Source: Rhizobium sp. BK399
GTDB taxonomy: Bacteria; Pseudomonadota; Alphaproteobacteria; Rhizobiales; Rhizobiaceae
Length of the DNA: 64,000 bases
Reading direction: 5' to 3'
Assembly (NCBI RefSeq): GCF_014194695.1
Contig: NZ_JACIAH010000006.1
Coordinates: 1 to 64,000 of the forward strand
Position numbers and translations under genes: made by a program. Positions 16,369 through 26,320 of this stretch are shown here, in pieces. How positions within the stretch are numbered: the stretch's first letter is position 1; every line of letters begins with the position of its first letter. Under the pieces are notes generated by a model. The model was not told where the DNA came from, made no database searches, and saw nothing but the letters and a program-made list of their open reading frames with translations.

Positions 16369-18117
16369 ATGAACCGTGAAGAGACATTGGACGGGCTCCG
16401 CAAGAGCCCGAAGGTGGACGTGTGCGTCCTCGGCGGCGGTATCAACGGGCTCAGCGTCTTTCGCGAGCTGGCGCTGCAGGGCGTGAATGTGCTGCTGGTC
16501 GAGAAGGGCGACTATTGTTCCGGTGCCAGCGCCGCGCTCTCGCGCATGGTGCATGGTGGGCTGCGCTATCTCGAAAACGGCGAGTTCAGCCTGGTCCGGG
16601 AATCGCTGGTCGAGCGCGACCGGTTGTTGCGCAACGCCCCCCATTACGTCGCACCTCTGCCGACCACCGTTCCGATCTTCGACGTTTTCTCGGGTCTCGG
16701 TAATGGCATCGTGCGTTTCCTCGGCCTCACCCGCCGCCCGAGCCGCCGCGGCGCCATCGCCATCAAGGCGGGGCTCAGCATCTATGATTTTCTGACACGC
16801 AAGCGCGCCCTGATGCGGAAGCACCAGTTTCGCGGCCGCCGCAGCACGCTTGCCAAATGGCCGGCGCTCAACCCGGCGATCCGGAGCGCCGCTACCTATT
16901 ACGACGCCTGGGTCAGCCACCCAGAGCGCGTCGGTATCGAGATCTTACGCGACGGCCTCTCAACCGACACGAATGCCTCCGCTCTGAACTATGCGACGAT
17001 CGAGCAGGCTCCAGCCGGAGGTTTTCTGCTGCGTGACGGGATTTCGGGCGAGACGCTGACAGTCAAGCCATCCCTCGTCATCAACGCCACCGGCGGCTGG
17101 ATCGATATCGCCAATGACACGCTCTTTCCGCAAGAGGCTCCTTCCGCGCCGCTGATGGGCGGCACCAAGGGGTCACATCTGATCATCGACCATCCCGGTC
17201 TGCGCGACATGCTCGACGGCCACATGATCTATTATGAAAACGAGGACGGCCGCATCTGCATTCTCTTTCCCTATCTTGGAAAGGTGCTGGTCGGCTCCAC
17301 CGATATCCGGGTGGATGACCCCGAAACGGTGCGCTGCGAGGCAGACGAGCGGGATTATATCCTACAATCACTGGCATTCGTGCTGCCGGGCATTTCGATC
17401 CGGCCCGAGGAGATCGTCTTCCAGTTTGCTGGCGTTCGGCCCCTGCCGGCAAGCAATGACAGCTTCACCGGCCGTATTCCGCGCGATCATTTCTGCACGA
17501 TGCTTGAAGGCCGCGACGGCGAGCCGCCGGTCCTCTGCATGATTGGCGGCAAGTGGACCACTTTCCGTTCCTTTGGGGAACTGGCAGCCGATATGACGCT
17601 GGAACGGCTCGGCCGAAAACGTCGCATTGATACCGCCGAGCGTACCTTCGGGGGTGGGCGCGGCTTTCCAGGCAAGCCGAACCTCTGGGTCCATCAGCTC
17701 GCTGAGGCGACGGGCATCACCCTCGATCGCACGGAAACGCTCTTTGAACGCTATGGCACGGACGCGCAGGAGGTCGCCCACTTTATTGCGCTGGAACCGG
17801 ACTATCTTCTGCCTCATGCCGGCTACAGCACCCGCGAGTTCATCTATCTCATGCGTCACGAAGCCGTGGAGCATCTGGACGACCTGCTCTTGCGGCGCAC
17901 AACACTCGCCATCAGTGGTGAACTTTCGCTCGACATGACCGACGCCGTGCTCGCCATCCTCTCGGTGGAAAAAAGCTGGCCGCCCCAGCGCGCCGCCGAG
18001 GAGCGAACCCGTTTTCTGACCCTCCTGAACGACCGTCACGGCGTTTCGGAGGAAGCCCTTTCCGCAAGGAACGAACAAAGGAGTGAATTATGCGAGACAA
18101 CCGCAAGGTCCGGATGA
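16369..18117 (+). CDS. FAD-dependent glycerol-3-phosphate dehydrogenase-like protein
   Basis: 582-residue GlpD/EryB-type flavoprotein with the FAD-binding dinucleotide fold 'VCVLGGGINGLSVFREL' at about residues 19-35, a 'GASAALSRMVHGGLRYL' motif, 'GGTKGSH' and a C-terminal DAO-C domain (about 400-550). Relatives pass electrons from a polyol phosphate to membrane quinone. Beside a kinase and an aldolase, a dedicated polyol-phosphate dehydrogenase (as EryB is for erythritol phosphate) is more likely than housekeeping GlpD. Its 3' end overlaps the aldolase gene by 28 bases. Confidence 0.9.
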   Translation: MNREETLDGLRKSPKVDVCVLGGGINGLSVFRELALQGVNVLLVEKGDYCSGASAALSRMVHGGLRYLENGEFSLVRESLVERDRLLRNAPHYVAPLPTTVPIFDVFSGLGNGIVRFLGLTRRPSRRGAIAIKAGLSIYDFLTRKRALMRKHQFRGRRSTLAKWPALNPAIRSAATYYDAWVSHPERVGIEILRDGLSTDTNASALNYATIEQAPAGGFLLRDGISGETLTVKPSLVINATGGWIDIANDTLFPQEAPSAPLMGGTKGSHLIIDHPGLRDMLDGHMIYYENEDGRICILFPYLGKVLVGSTDIRVDDPETVRCEADERDYILQSLAFVLPGISIRPEEIVFQFAGVRPLPASNDSFTGRIPRDHFCTMLEGRDGEPPVLCMIGGKWTTFRSFGELAADMTLERLGRKRRIDTAERTFGGGRGFPGKPNLWVHQLAEATGITLDRTETLFERYGTDAQEVAHFIALEPDYLLPHAGYSTREFIYLMRHEAVEHLDDLLLRRTTLAISGELSLDMTDAVLAILSVEKSWPPQRAAEERTRFLTLLNDRHGVSEEALSARNEQRSELCETTARSG

Positions 18118-18932
18118 ACCGGCTGTTCGGCAACGGCCGTTGCCTGGACGTGGCGATCGATCATGGCGTCTGCAACGAGCCGTCCTTCCTCGATGGGCTG
18201 GAGAACATGCCCGCCGTGCTGAAGGCGCTGGTCGACGCGAAGCCCGATGCGATCCAGATGAACTATGGTCAGGCCGACCTGTTGCAGGACCTGCCCGGCA
18301 AGGACAAGCCGGCACTCGTCATGCGCATCGACATGGGCAACCCCTATAACCGCATCCGCCACCGGGATATGTGGGCCGTGTTGCAGAACGAGGCCGAGCC
18401 GCTGATCGGCGCGCTGCAGGCGGATGCGGCCTGCGTTGTCGTCAATCTGTTCATGCTGCCGGATGAGCCTGATCTTTTCCGCCAATGCGTCCAGAACATT
18501 GCCCGTGTTCGCGCCGATTGCGAGAAATACGGCATGCCGCTGATGATCGAGCCGCTTGTGATGCAGCCGGTGACTGAGCACGGCGGCTACATGGTCGATG
18601 GCGATGCCGACAAGATCGTGACGCTGACGCGGCTTGCCCGCGAGATGGGTGCCGATATCGTCAAGGCCGACCCGACGATCAACCCGGAGGATTTTCACCG
18701 CGTGGTCGAGGCGGCACGCTGCCCGGTTCTCGTGCGCGGCGGCGGCAAGGAGGACTTGTCCGCCGTCTTCGCCAAGTCCGCCGCCTTGATGCGGCAGGGT
18801 GCGGTGGGCATGGTCTATGGGCGCAATGTCTACCAGCATGCCAATCCGAGCGCCGTCGTGCGCGGCCTGCTGGCGATCATCCACGAGAATGCGACTGGCG
18901 AAGAGGCGTTTGCACTTTATCGGAAGGGGTGA
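18090..18932 (+). CDS. DhnA/LsrF-type class I aldolase
   Basis: 280-residue TIM-barrel protein of the DeoC/LacD/DhnA aldolase superfamily. The N-terminal 'LDVAIDHGV' strand, 'MIEPLV' and the Schiff-base lysine in ADIVKADPT (Lys192) match the LsrF and archaeal-type FBP aldolases, and 'VRGGGKEDL' is the phosphate-binding region. It likely cleaves or thiolyses the ketose phosphate made by the GlpD-like enzyme. SD AAGGAGTG precedes ATG 18090 inside the end of the previous gene. Confidence 0.9.
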   Translation: MRDNRKVRMNRLFGNGRCLDVAIDHGVCNEPSFLDGLENMPAVLKALVDAKPDAIQMNYGQADLLQDLPGKDKPALVMRIDMGNPYNRIRHRDMWAVLQNEAEPLIGALQADAACVVVNLFMLPDEPDLFRQCVQNIARVRADCEKYGMPLMIEPLVMQPVTEHGGYMVDGDADKIVTLTRLAREMGADIVKADPTINPEDFHRVVEAARCPVLVRGGGKEDLSAVFAKSAALMRQGAVGMVYGRNVYQHANPSAVVRGLLAIIHENATGEEAFALYRKG

Positions 18933-19000
18933 TGGAGCTGGGCCTGTGTTTTCAGCCAGAATCACGCAAGACTCTACCAGAACCTTGGGAGGGGTTCGGA

Positions 19001-20530
19001 ATGGAAAAATATCTGTTGGGGCTCGATGCCGGAAACACGGTCATCAAGGCTGTAATCTTTGATCTCAATGGCCGGGAGGTGGCTTACGCCGGGGAGGAGG
19101 GGCATAGTCGTATGCCGTACCCCGGTCACGTGGAGCGCGATCTCGGCGAGCTCTGGGCCAATGCCAAACGGGTGATCCGCACCTGCCTCGACAAGGCCGG
19201 CATCGCTGCCACGGATATCGCCGCGATCGGCTGTGCTGGCCATGGCAATGGTCTTTATGCGCTCGATCGCGATCGTCAGCCGCTTCTCGGTATCCAGTCG
19301 CTCGATACGCGCGCGACCGGACTTGTCGAGGAATGGGCAGCGGAAGGGGTCGGCGACCGCACAGCACCGATCGCGCGCCAGCGCCCTTGGCCCTCCCAGA
19401 CGCCGACGCTGCTTGCCTGGCTGAAGCGCCACCGGCCGGACATGTTCCAGCGCATAGGCACGGTGTTCCTCTCCAAGGATTTCGTTGTCAACCGACTGAC
19501 CGGTAGCCGCGTCAGCGAAGTTTCCGACATGTCCGGAGCCGGCTTGCTCGACCTTGCGGCCCGCCGCTATGACAGGACACTGATGGCGGCCTACGGCCTC
19601 GCAGACAGCATGCACATGCTGCCGCCGCTGATAGAAAGCGCCGATATCGCGGGACATGTGGCGGAAGAGGTGGCGGCCGAAACCGGGCTCGCGGCAGGCA
19701 CACCTGTCATCGGCGGGCTGTTCGACGTCGTGGCCTCGGCGCTCGGCTCGGGCGTGTCGCGCACCGGCAGCGCCTCGATCATCGCCGGCACCTGGAGCAT
19801 CAACCAGGTGATCATCGACGGTCCCGATCTCAATGGTCCTGTCTTCATGTCCTCCACCTTCGATCGCAGCCGCTATATGGCGATGGAAAATAGCGCGACG
19901 TCGGCCGCCAATCTCGAATGGCTGGTGCGAGAGTTCTTCGAAGGGGAGCATGAGGAAAGCGTCTCGCCCTTCGATGCGGCTTGCGCGCTTGCAGCCGCGG
20001 TCAAGCCGGCGACTGACGATCCGCTCTATCACCCCTATCTCTATGGCGCCCAGCAGGATGGCCACGCGCGGGCCGGCTTCTACGGCATGGCCGGCTGGCA
20101 TACCAAGGGGCACCTGATCCGGGCGCTTCTGGAAGGCGTCGCCTTCGGCCATCGCCAGCATATCGAGACGATCCGCAAGGCGGGCGCAACCTTCGAGGAG
20201 GCTGTGCTCTCCGGCGGCGGCTCGCGCAGCAAGCTCTGGCCGCAGATCTTTGCCGATGTCCTCGGCGTTCCTGTCACCGTCGCCGTTTCGCGGGAAACCG
20301 GGGCGCTCGGGGCTGCGATCGCGGCGGGGATGGGCGTCGGCCTGTTTGCCGATTTCACCGAAGGGGCCACCGCCATGGTCCGCAACGATCGGCATTATCA
20401 GCCGAACGGCGCGCTGTCGGCCCACTACGACCGTCGCTATGGGCTCTACAAGGATATTGCTGAGGCGATGGCGCCGCTGTGGCGGCGCCTTTCGGAAGCG
20501 CAAAGTCCCGCGACAGGAGTTGCAGCGTGA
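19001..20530 (+). CDS. FGGY-family carbohydrate kinase
   Basis: 509-residue sugar/polyol kinase with the ATPase fold motif [14 protein letters not shown] at the N-terminus, '[10 protein letters not shown]', '[15 protein letters not shown]' and the C-terminal adenosine motif '[20 protein letters not shown]'. ATG 19001 follows GGGAGGGGTTCGGA and gives the normal N-terminus; a frame from 18929 adds 24 unlike residues. The closest functional relatives by motif are EryA/LyxK/LsrK-type kinases. It phosphorylates the imported sugar or polyol, creating the probable effector of the SorC regulator. Confidence 0.92.
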   Translation: MEKYLLGLDAGNTVIKAVIFDLNGREVAYAGEEGHSRMPYPGHVERDLGELWANAKRVIRTCLDKAGIAATDIAAIGCAGHGNGLYALDRDRQPLLGIQSLDTRATGLVEEWAAEGVGDRTAPIARQRPWPSQTPTLLAWLKRHRPDMFQRIGTVFLSKDFVVNRLTGSRVSEVSDMSGAGLLDLAARRYDRTLMAAYGLADSMHMLPPLIESADIAGHVAEEVAAETGLAAGTPVIGGLFDVVASALGSGVSRTGSASIIAGTWSINQVIIDGPDLNGPVFMSSTFDRSRYMAMENSATSAANLEWLVREFFEGEHEESVSPFDAACALAAAVKPATDDPLYHPYLYGAQQDGHARAGFYGMAGWHTKGHLIRALLEGVAFGHRQHIETIRKAGATFEEAVLSGGGSRSKLWPQIFADVLGVPVTVAVSRETGALGAAIAAGMGVGLFADFTEGATAMVRNDRHYQPNGALSAHYDRRYGLYKDIAEAMAPLWRRLSEAQSPATGVAA

Positions 20531-22152
20531 CCATGCCCATGAATGAAATGCCCGTGGATGAAGGCAGCTACGATTTCATCGTCGTTGGCGCGGGGTCGGC
20601 TGGTTGCGTACTGGCAAACCGGCTCTCGGCCGATCCGAAAAACCGGGTGCTGCTGCTCGAAGCCGGCGGCTCGGATCGGTATCATTGGGTGCATGTGCCG
20701 ATCGGTTATCTCTATTGCATGGGCAATCCGCGCACCGACTGGATGATGAAGACGGCCGCTGAAAAAGGCCTCAACGGCCGCGTCCTCAACTATCCGCGCG
20801 GCAAGGTGCTCGGGGGCTGCTCCTCCATCAACGGCATGATCTACATGCGGGGGCAGGCGGCCGATTACGATGGCTGGCGGCAGGCGGGCAACGCCGGCTG
20901 GGGCTGGGATGACGTGCTGCCGTATTTTCTGAAGTCGGAAGACAATTATCGCGGCAGATCGGTCATGCACGGCGCGGGCGGCGAATGGCGCGTCGAGCGC
21001 CAGCGGCTGTCCTGGCCGATTCTCGATGCGTTTCGCGATGCCGCGGAAGAACTGGGTATCCGAAAGACCGACGATTTCAACGACGGCGACAACGAAGGGT
21101 CCGGCTATTTCGAGGTCAATCAAAAGGGCGGGCTACGGTGGAACACGACGAAAGCCTTCCTGCGGCCGGCGATGAAGCGCCGGAATTTGCGCGTGCTGAC
21201 GGGCGCCGAAACCGAGCGGCTGGAATTTGACGGGAAGATGGTAACGGGCGTGCGTTTCCGCCGGAAGGGCCGATCCTGTGTTGCGCGGGCGTCACGCGAG
21301 GTCGTGCTCTCGGCCGGGGCGATCAACTCGCCGAAAATTCTGGAGCTCTCGGGGGTCGGCCGGCCGGATGTTCTTTCGGCGCTCGACATTCCTGTCTTGC
21401 ACGATCTTCAAGGCGTTGGCGAAAATCTGCAGGACCATCTGCAAATCCGCACCGTCTTCCAGGTCGAGGGCGCACGCACGCTGAACCAGCTCTATCACAA
21501 CCTCTTCAGCCGGGCCGGCATGGGCCTGCAATATGCAATCAGCCGCTCCGGTCCCTTGTCGATGGCGCCGAGCCAACTCGGCATTTTCGCCAGAAGCGAT
21601 CCGGCAGTTGCGACGGCCGATCTCGAATATCACGTACAGCCGCTCAGCACCGACCGTCTCGGTGAACCGCTTCATCGTTATCCTGCCGTAACTGTCTCTG
21701 TCTGCAACCTCCGGCCGGAAAGTCGCGGCGCGGTGCACATGACGACTCGTGATGCCTCGGTCGCCCCTGAAATCCGTCCCAACTATCTGTCGACCGCGGG
21801 CGACCGGCTGCTGGCGGCAAATTCTATCCGCCACGCGCGCAGCCTTATGGAAACGAAGGCTATCTCCCGTTTTCGACCGCAGGAGATGCTGCCGGGCCGG
21901 CAATATCAGAGCGATGACGAGTTGATCCATCGTGCCGGTGATATCGCGACCACGATTTTTCACCCTGTCGGCACCTGCAGGATGGGAAGCGATCCGATGG
22001 CGGTGGTGGATGCAAATCTGCGCGTGCATGGGCTTGAGAAGCTGCGCGTTGTTGATGCCTCGATCATGCCGACGATTGTGTCCGGCAATACGAACTCCCC
22101 GGTGATCATGATCGCGGAAAAGGCAGCGGAGATGGCGCTGAGGATGCAATAG
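20527..22152 (+). CDS. GMC-family FAD oxidoreductase (choline dehydrogenase-like)
   Basis: 541-residue glucose-methanol-choline oxidoreductase. It has the N-terminal FAD fold [19 protein letters not shown], signature 1 ([18 protein letters not shown]), signature 2 ([15 protein letters not shown]) and the catalytic His/Asn pair in HPVGTCRMG and NTNSP. GTG 20527 overlaps the kinase stop (GTGA) with AGGAG 7 bases upstream, so I prefer it to ATG 20533. No signal peptide is seen. It ends the sugar operon and may oxidise a hydroxyl of the substrate or a glycosidic form of it. Confidence 0.92.
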   Translation: MTMPMNEMPVDEGSYDFIVVGAGSAGCVLANRLSADPKNRVLLLEAGGSDRYHWVHVPIGYLYCMGNPRTDWMMKTAAEKGLNGRVLNYPRGKVLGGCSSINGMIYMRGQAADYDGWRQAGNAGWGWDDVLPYFLKSEDNYRGRSVMHGAGGEWRVERQRLSWPILDAFRDAAEELGIRKTDDFNDGDNEGSGYFEVNQKGGLRWNTTKAFLRPAMKRRNLRVLTGAETERLEFDGKMVTGVRFRRKGRSCVARASREVVLSAGAINSPKILELSGVGRPDVLSALDIPVLHDLQGVGENLQDHLQIRTVFQVEGARTLNQLYHNLFSRAGMGLQYAISRSGPLSMAPSQLGIFARSDPAVATADLEYHVQPLSTDRLGEPLHRYPAVTVSVCNLRPESRGAVHMTTRDASVAPEIRPNYLSTAGDRLLAANSIRHARSLMETKAISRFRPQEMLPGRQYQSDDELIHRAGDIATTIFHPVGTCRMGSDPMAVVDANLRVHGLEKLRVVDASIMPTIVSGNTNSPVIMIAEKAAEMALRMQ

Positions 22153-22524
22153 CTGGACGATGCTTTCTTCCATCCGCCTAGACATTCAGGAGCATCTACC
22201 AGTGCCCGAGATGTTCAAGTTCAGCACTGTGCCAATGGTCAACGCCCCGCACACATCTGTCGCGATGCAGGCTTTTTTGTAAGTCGCTGTGTGATCAGGC
22301 GCCGCAACCAAACTTCCCTATGCCAAGCCCGCTTTATGCGGGCTTCTTACGTTTATGCTAATCGCCGCAGCGGCGCTCCATCAAGGTTCAAAAGACGGCC
22401 TTGACGGGCCCGACGCAACGAAGGCTCGCCGCCCGCCTGCCGTATCGCTCGTCTTTGCGGCGCCTGCCAAGCGTTAAGGTAACGCAATATTCGGGCCGAA
22501 AACGATATGCAGCTCGCCTGCAGA
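22153..22524. other. Intergenic region between convergent operons
   Basis: About 370 bases between the end of the sugar operon and the end of the glycosyltransferase/methyltransferase operon. The only structure I see is the hairpin at 22325-22348. No gene is supported. Confidence 0.5.
22325..22348 (+). terminator. Terminator hairpin of the sugar operon
   Basis: AAGCCCGC (22325-22332) and GCGGGCTT (22338-22345) form a perfect 8-bp stem with a 5-base loop, followed by CTT on the plus strand. The T tract is short, but the position between convergent operons fits a terminator. Confidence 0.6.
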
Positions 22525-23775
22525 CTAAGTCACCACCGACGACACCATATCGCTTTCGCAAAAGACCATGTTTGGCCTGTATCCGTTGTCCAGGAAAGTG
22601 TCGCGCCCAGCAGCACTTGACGTAAATACTGCTGCTGCGGACGTTATTTCGGGGGTGTGCTCGGTTGGCGCCGGAAGTATCGTGATGTTATTGTTGAGGC
22701 CAACCTCGAGAAGAAGGCTTGCGAGCGAGTCGACGGACGAGACCTGATCAAGGATCAGGTACTTCAGGCTCGACGCGGCATTCACTTTTTGTGCCAACGT
22801 TTGAACCGCCACCATCAGGGGCAGCCTCTCACGGAGGCCTTGGATCTCGGGATGTTGGCTGCCGCCCCCATAGCACATTCGCGCAAAAATCTCGTAAGCC
22901 TTGATATATTCGCCTCGTTCGAACCACATGCGCAATGCCACCGACATTCGTCGCATTGTAAAGACCTTGCACGCCTCCTCGTATTGCGTCGATTTTGCTG
23001 GCGAGAGGTCAATCTGGCCCCGTTTTGAGCCCAAATAGAGAAAGTATTCGAGGCCACCCCGATAGCGGTCCCATCCTGTCATTGCCTCGTCGTTACCGGC
23101 CTGCGCACGGTCCCGCACGACAGCGGTCCGCACGACGGATCGATAGAAAGGCTTGTCGAGAAAAGCGACTGCGCCGACATCGAGCAAATGGGCAAGATGG
23201 GAGAATGCCCAGAAGCAAAAGTCTTTCGGCACGAAGGCCGACCTCAAGGCCGACGTTCTATAGATAGCGATTTCAGGAAAAATGTGCCGCTTTGTCATGA
23301 AGTCGAAGACGTCGCTGAAGCTTCGGCGAGAGAATTTGCGATTCTTTTCAATGGTGTAGAACAGACTAAGATCGACCTGATCAATGGCATCGTACATCGT
23401 CCACGGGGCATAACAGGCGACCGTTTCGGGATTGATGTTGAGGTAGACGATGGCCGCCCGCAGGTTCTGGAAATTCAGAAGATCGTCGTCGGCAAGATAG
23501 AGTGCGTACTCTCCGACCGCTTGCTGATAGGCGTTTGCGAGGTTGGGCCAACCTCCGCCATCTACGTCACGCCGGCAATACTTGATCGGCAAGCCCTGAA
23601 GGAGAAACTCCTCGACGACCGTCGCCGTGTCGTCGGTAGAAGCGTTGTCCGAGATGACGATTTCATACGGAAAATCGATAACTTTCTGTTCTACGAAAGT
23701 GGTCAGCAGAAAGCGTAGGAAGGCCGCGCGATTGTACGTCGGTATGCAAATGCTTAACTTCGTCTTTTTTTCCAT
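22525..23775 (-). CDS. Family 2 glycosyltransferase
   Basis: 416-residue GT2-like (GT-A fold) transferase. The N-terminus has 'LSICIPTYNRAAFLRFLL', 'VISDNASTDDT' and the metal-binding 'LYLADDDLL'. The C-terminal 200 residues are not recognisable. No membrane helix is seen, so it is cytosolic or peripheral. It is the last gene of the 22.5-30 kb operon, 127 bases after the TylF-like gene, and probably adds a sugar to the methylated glycan or scaffold. Confidence 0.88.
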   Translation of the reverse strand: MEKKTKLSICIPTYNRAAFLRFLLTTFVEQKVIDFPYEIVISDNASTDDTATVVEEFLLQGLPIKYCRRDVDGGGWPNLANAYQQAVGEYALYLADDDLLNFQNLRAAIVYLNINPETVACYAPWTMYDAIDQVDLSLFYTIEKNRKFSRRSFSDVFDFMTKRHIFPEIAIYRTSALRSAFVPKDFCFWAFSHLAHLLDVGAVAFLDKPFYRSVVRTAVVRDRAQAGNDEAMTGWDRYRGGLEYFLYLGSKRGQIDLSPAKSTQYEEACKVFTMRRMSVALRMWFERGEYIKAYEIFARMCYGGGSQHPEIQGLRERLPLMVAVQTLAQKVNAASSLKYLILDQVSSVDSLASLLLEVGLNNNITILPAPTEHTPEITSAAAVFTSSAAGRDTFLDNGYRPNMVFCESDMVSSVVT

Positions 23776-23902
23776 TGCTGCGTTCCGCTGTCGTATTCGC
23801 GCGCTCAGCGCTGTCCTGCTTAGCCCTTTGGCCGCTCATCCAAGGTGGCGTCCACGTGGACGACCAGACGTGAGATCTAGTGCCCGGCGTTCCCTGTCGA
23901 CG

Positions 23903-24661
23903 TCACTTGACCACCCATGCTCCCGGTGCGTTTGCCCAGGGGAATCTTGATAAGGGTTTGTCGATCTTCCTGTTGCGCGCGAATTCATCCCAAGCGAGCG
24001 TTTCGCCTGGCCACTTGCTTGTCGCATATTCATCGAGGATCAGCACGCCGCCGGGCACCAAGCGGTCCCAGCATTGCTCGAGGATGATGCGCGTCGGCTC
24101 ATAGATGTCGACGTCGAGATTGAGCAGACAGAAGCGAGCTTCGGGATTTTCTTCGAGCCAGCGAGGCAAGGTCTTGCAGATATCGCCCTTGACGATCGAG
24201 CCACGATTGCTGGGGATCACTCCATCTTCGTTGTGGAGCTTGAGCAGCGCCTGGAATTCCTCCAGGAAGCTGCCGGAGCTAAGGCCGCCGACTTCCTTCT
24301 GGATGTTCGCATCAACCGCACCGTCTTCGCTTGCAAGCGTGGGAAAGCCATCGAACGTATCGAAACCGATGACCTTCTTATGCGTGGCCGTTGGTGTAAA
24401 CGTCTCGAGGAATTTATGCCAGCTGAAGAACGACTTGCCGAAATAGACGCCGAAATCTGCATAGTGTCCGGGCAGATCTACAGTGAGCTTGAAAAGCTCA
24501 TAGTGGGCAAGCTGGCGAATGAAAGAACGGCGGCTCGCATAGACCGGGAACAGATCCAGGTAATGCCGAATTTCATGCGGCCATCTCTTTGCGAGTTCAT
24601 CAAGCTTCGAGAAGAACACGCTCTCGCCGCCGGAAGGATAGTAAAAAGTATCGGTAGCCAT
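23903..24661 (-). CDS. TylF/MycF-type sugar O-methyltransferase
   Basis: 252-residue SAM-dependent methyltransferase of the TylF (macrocin O-methyltransferase) family. Features are 'GHYADFGVYFGKSFFSWHKFL', 'VIGFDTFDGFP' and the metal-site region 'LLNLDVDIYEPTRIILEQ' followed by 'GGVLILDEYA'. TylF/MycF methylate sugar hydroxyls on a bound divalent metal, and the acidic residues for this are kept. It lies 107 bases after the CmcI-like gene on the same strand. Confidence 0.88.
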   Translation of the reverse strand: MATDTFYYPSGGESVFFSKLDELAKRWPHEIRHYLDLFPVYASRRSFIRQLAHYELFKLTVDLPGHYADFGVYFGKSFFSWHKFLETFTPTATHKKVIGFDTFDGFPTLASEDGAVDANIQKEVGGLSSGSFLEEFQALLKLHNEDGVIPSNRGSIVKGDICKTLPRWLEENPEARFCLLNLDVDIYEPTRIILEQCWDRLVPGGVLILDEYATSKWPGETLAWDEFARNRKIDKPLSRFPWANAPGAWVVK

Positions 24662-24768
24662 TCAGTTTTCCTGCTCGTTACGGGATCGCTTCAAAACGTC
24701 GTTACTTTCGAAGCGGAGGTGCTGCACGGTGACAAACGGATAGAGCGCTTTCTGCCTGTGGGCAGCGT

Positions 24769-25581
24769 TTAAATGCGGCGCAAGAATCCGTCAGCCGATG
24801 CCGTAATCATGATCTTGTTCTCGATGATCTTGTCGGTTTCGAATGACAGCTTTCCACCCTCCGAACCGGTCCGTCCTTCAGATGACAGGAGTTCGAGATA
24901 CGCCCTGACGGCGGTCTTTGGGTTGTTTCCTTTGCCCCAAGGTCGATCGCCGCACATATCTTCGGGCAGATCCTCGACACCAGTGTCCCACACGACGCAA
25001 TAGGATCCCTTTGACGTCAACGGCGCATAAAGCTCCAATTCAGCGAGGACGTGGTCATGCGTGTGGTTGGAGTCCAGAAAGACCATGACCCGTTCGTAGC
25101 CTTTCGCGTGCGCAGCTACCTGGGAAAAGACGTCCGGTGCGGTCGACGAGCCTTCAATCGTGACGATCTTATGAGCGAGCGGATGACTCTCTATTCCCGC
25201 GCGGTTGTGTTTTCGGATATCGATGTCGACAGCGACGACCTTGCGGCGGCTCGCCTTGGGATCGAGAACACGCCCATCGGCAATGGCGTCACAATAGTCG
25301 AGCATGGCGAGCATCGACGCGCTCATGACGAGCGATCCGCCATGTGCGATGCCTGTCTCGATGATGAGGTCAGGCCGGCATGCCCAGATCAGTTCCTGTA
25401 TGGCATAAATATCCTGCGGCACCTGGATGATCGGGCGGCCCAACCACGTGAAGTTCTGAACGTAGTTGTGACGGATGCATTCGCGGACCCACACTTGTGA
25501 GAGGCCGATGAAGCCTGCATCCTTACTCGCACTCTCGATGTTGCCGGCGACGTATGCCGCAAATTTCTGATCTTCAGTCAT
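24769..25581 (-). CDS. CmcI-like (cephalosporin hydroxylase family) methyltransferase
   Basis: 270-residue SAM-binding protein of the CmcI/rhamnosyl O-methyltransferase family: 'DLIIETGIAHGGSLVMSASML', 'VVAVDIDIR', 'VMVFLDSNHTHDHVLAELELYAPL'. Despite the historic hydroxylase name, members of this family are mostly class I methyltransferases of sugars. Its start overlaps the end of the upstream FkbM gene by 8 bases. The acceptor is unknown. Confidence 0.87.
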   Translation of the reverse strand: MTEDQKFAAYVAGNIESASKDAGFIGLSQVWVRECIRHNYVQNFTWLGRPIIQVPQDIYAIQELIWACRPDLIIETGIAHGGSLVMSASMLAMLDYCDAIADGRVLDPKASRRKVVAVDIDIRKHNRAGIESHPLAHKIVTIEGSSTAPDVFSQVAAHAKGYERVMVFLDSNHTHDHVLAELELYAPLTSKGSYCVVWDTGVEDLPEDMCGDRPWGKGNNPKTAVRAYLELLSSEGRTGSEGGKLSFETDKIIENKIMITASADGFLRRI

Positions 25582-26320
25582 GATGCTTCTCTTGGGGCGT
25601 ACGCGTGCAGTGGATGTCCCACCACTGCGTGCGCGGGGCTAGTCTGTTTCCATTGAAGTCGCGGACAGTGTGCGAATAGCTATCGACAACAGAGCCGTAC
25701 GATGACCATGCGCCAGGAACGTCATCGCCGAACGGCCCAGACGAACCCACCGGAAAATTGTGGCCAAGCGAGCTATCGCGCAGCGACGGAACGGTCGATT
25801 GATCGAGCAACTTGAAACCGTCGTAGCCGCATGCAGCGAGCGTCTCCAGATACTGGAAGCCGAAACGACAATCCTCGACGCTGACGTACAAAGGGAGGCT
25901 CGGGAGTTCCTTCAATTGATCGAGGACCACGTGGTCGACGCCCTCGACATCGATCTTTAGATACAAGGGTACGCCGTACGTGGCGAACAACTCCGACAAA
26001 GTCACGCAGCGAACGGTGATCTCACGGCAATTGCCGTCGTTGCGCCCAGCCCAACCGATATCAATGCTGCTCCAATGATCGTTTTCGAGGTTAATGTGGA
26101 AGACCGCTTCGCCTGAACGCTCAAAGATTGCCGCGTGAACAATGGTCAGTCGCCCGTCGTTCAGTTCCATCTCGAAACGCCTGGCGGCCCTTTCGCAAAG
26201 CTCCGGGTTGGCTTCAAGCGAGACCACGCGGAAGCCGCGTTTCAGATAGTAGTCCGTGTCGTCACCGTTGTTCATCCCGAGATCGAAGACGAGTTGGCTG
26301 CCGCTTGCGAAGTGTTTCAT
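25574..26320 (-). CDS. FkbM-family methyltransferase (short)
   Basis: 248-residue FkbM-type SAM methyltransferase: 'LVFDLGMNNGDDTDYYLKRGFRVVSLEANP' (motif I and the ribose-binding acidic residue), 'IVHAAIF' and 'LYLKIDVEGVDHVVLDQL'. I use ATG 26320 because it overlaps the previous stop as ATGA; the frame stays open upstream to 26374 but those residues look non-native. FkbM proteins O-methylate sugars or polyketides. Confidence 0.88.
   Translation of the reverse strand: MKHFASGSQLVFDLGMNNGDDTDYYLKRGFRVVSLEANPELCERAARRFEMELNDGRLTIVHAAIFERSGEAVFHINLENDHWSSIDIGWAGRNDGNCREITVRCVTLSELFATYGVPLYLKIDVEGVDHVVLDQLKELPSLPLYVSVEDCRFGFQYLETLAACGYDGFKLLDQSTVPSLRDSSLGHNFPVGSSGPFGDDVPGAWSSYGSVVDSYSHTVRDFNGNRLAPRTQWWDIHCTRTPQEKHHD

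Noticed and set aside
15160..16920. 586-codon minus-strand ORF antisense to the SorC/AKR/GlpD genes
   Set aside because: Antisense shadow with no motif; the sense genes explain the region.
18974..20503. 509-codon minus-strand ORF antisense to the FGGY kinase
   Set aside because: Mirror frame of the kinase with no protein-like motifs.
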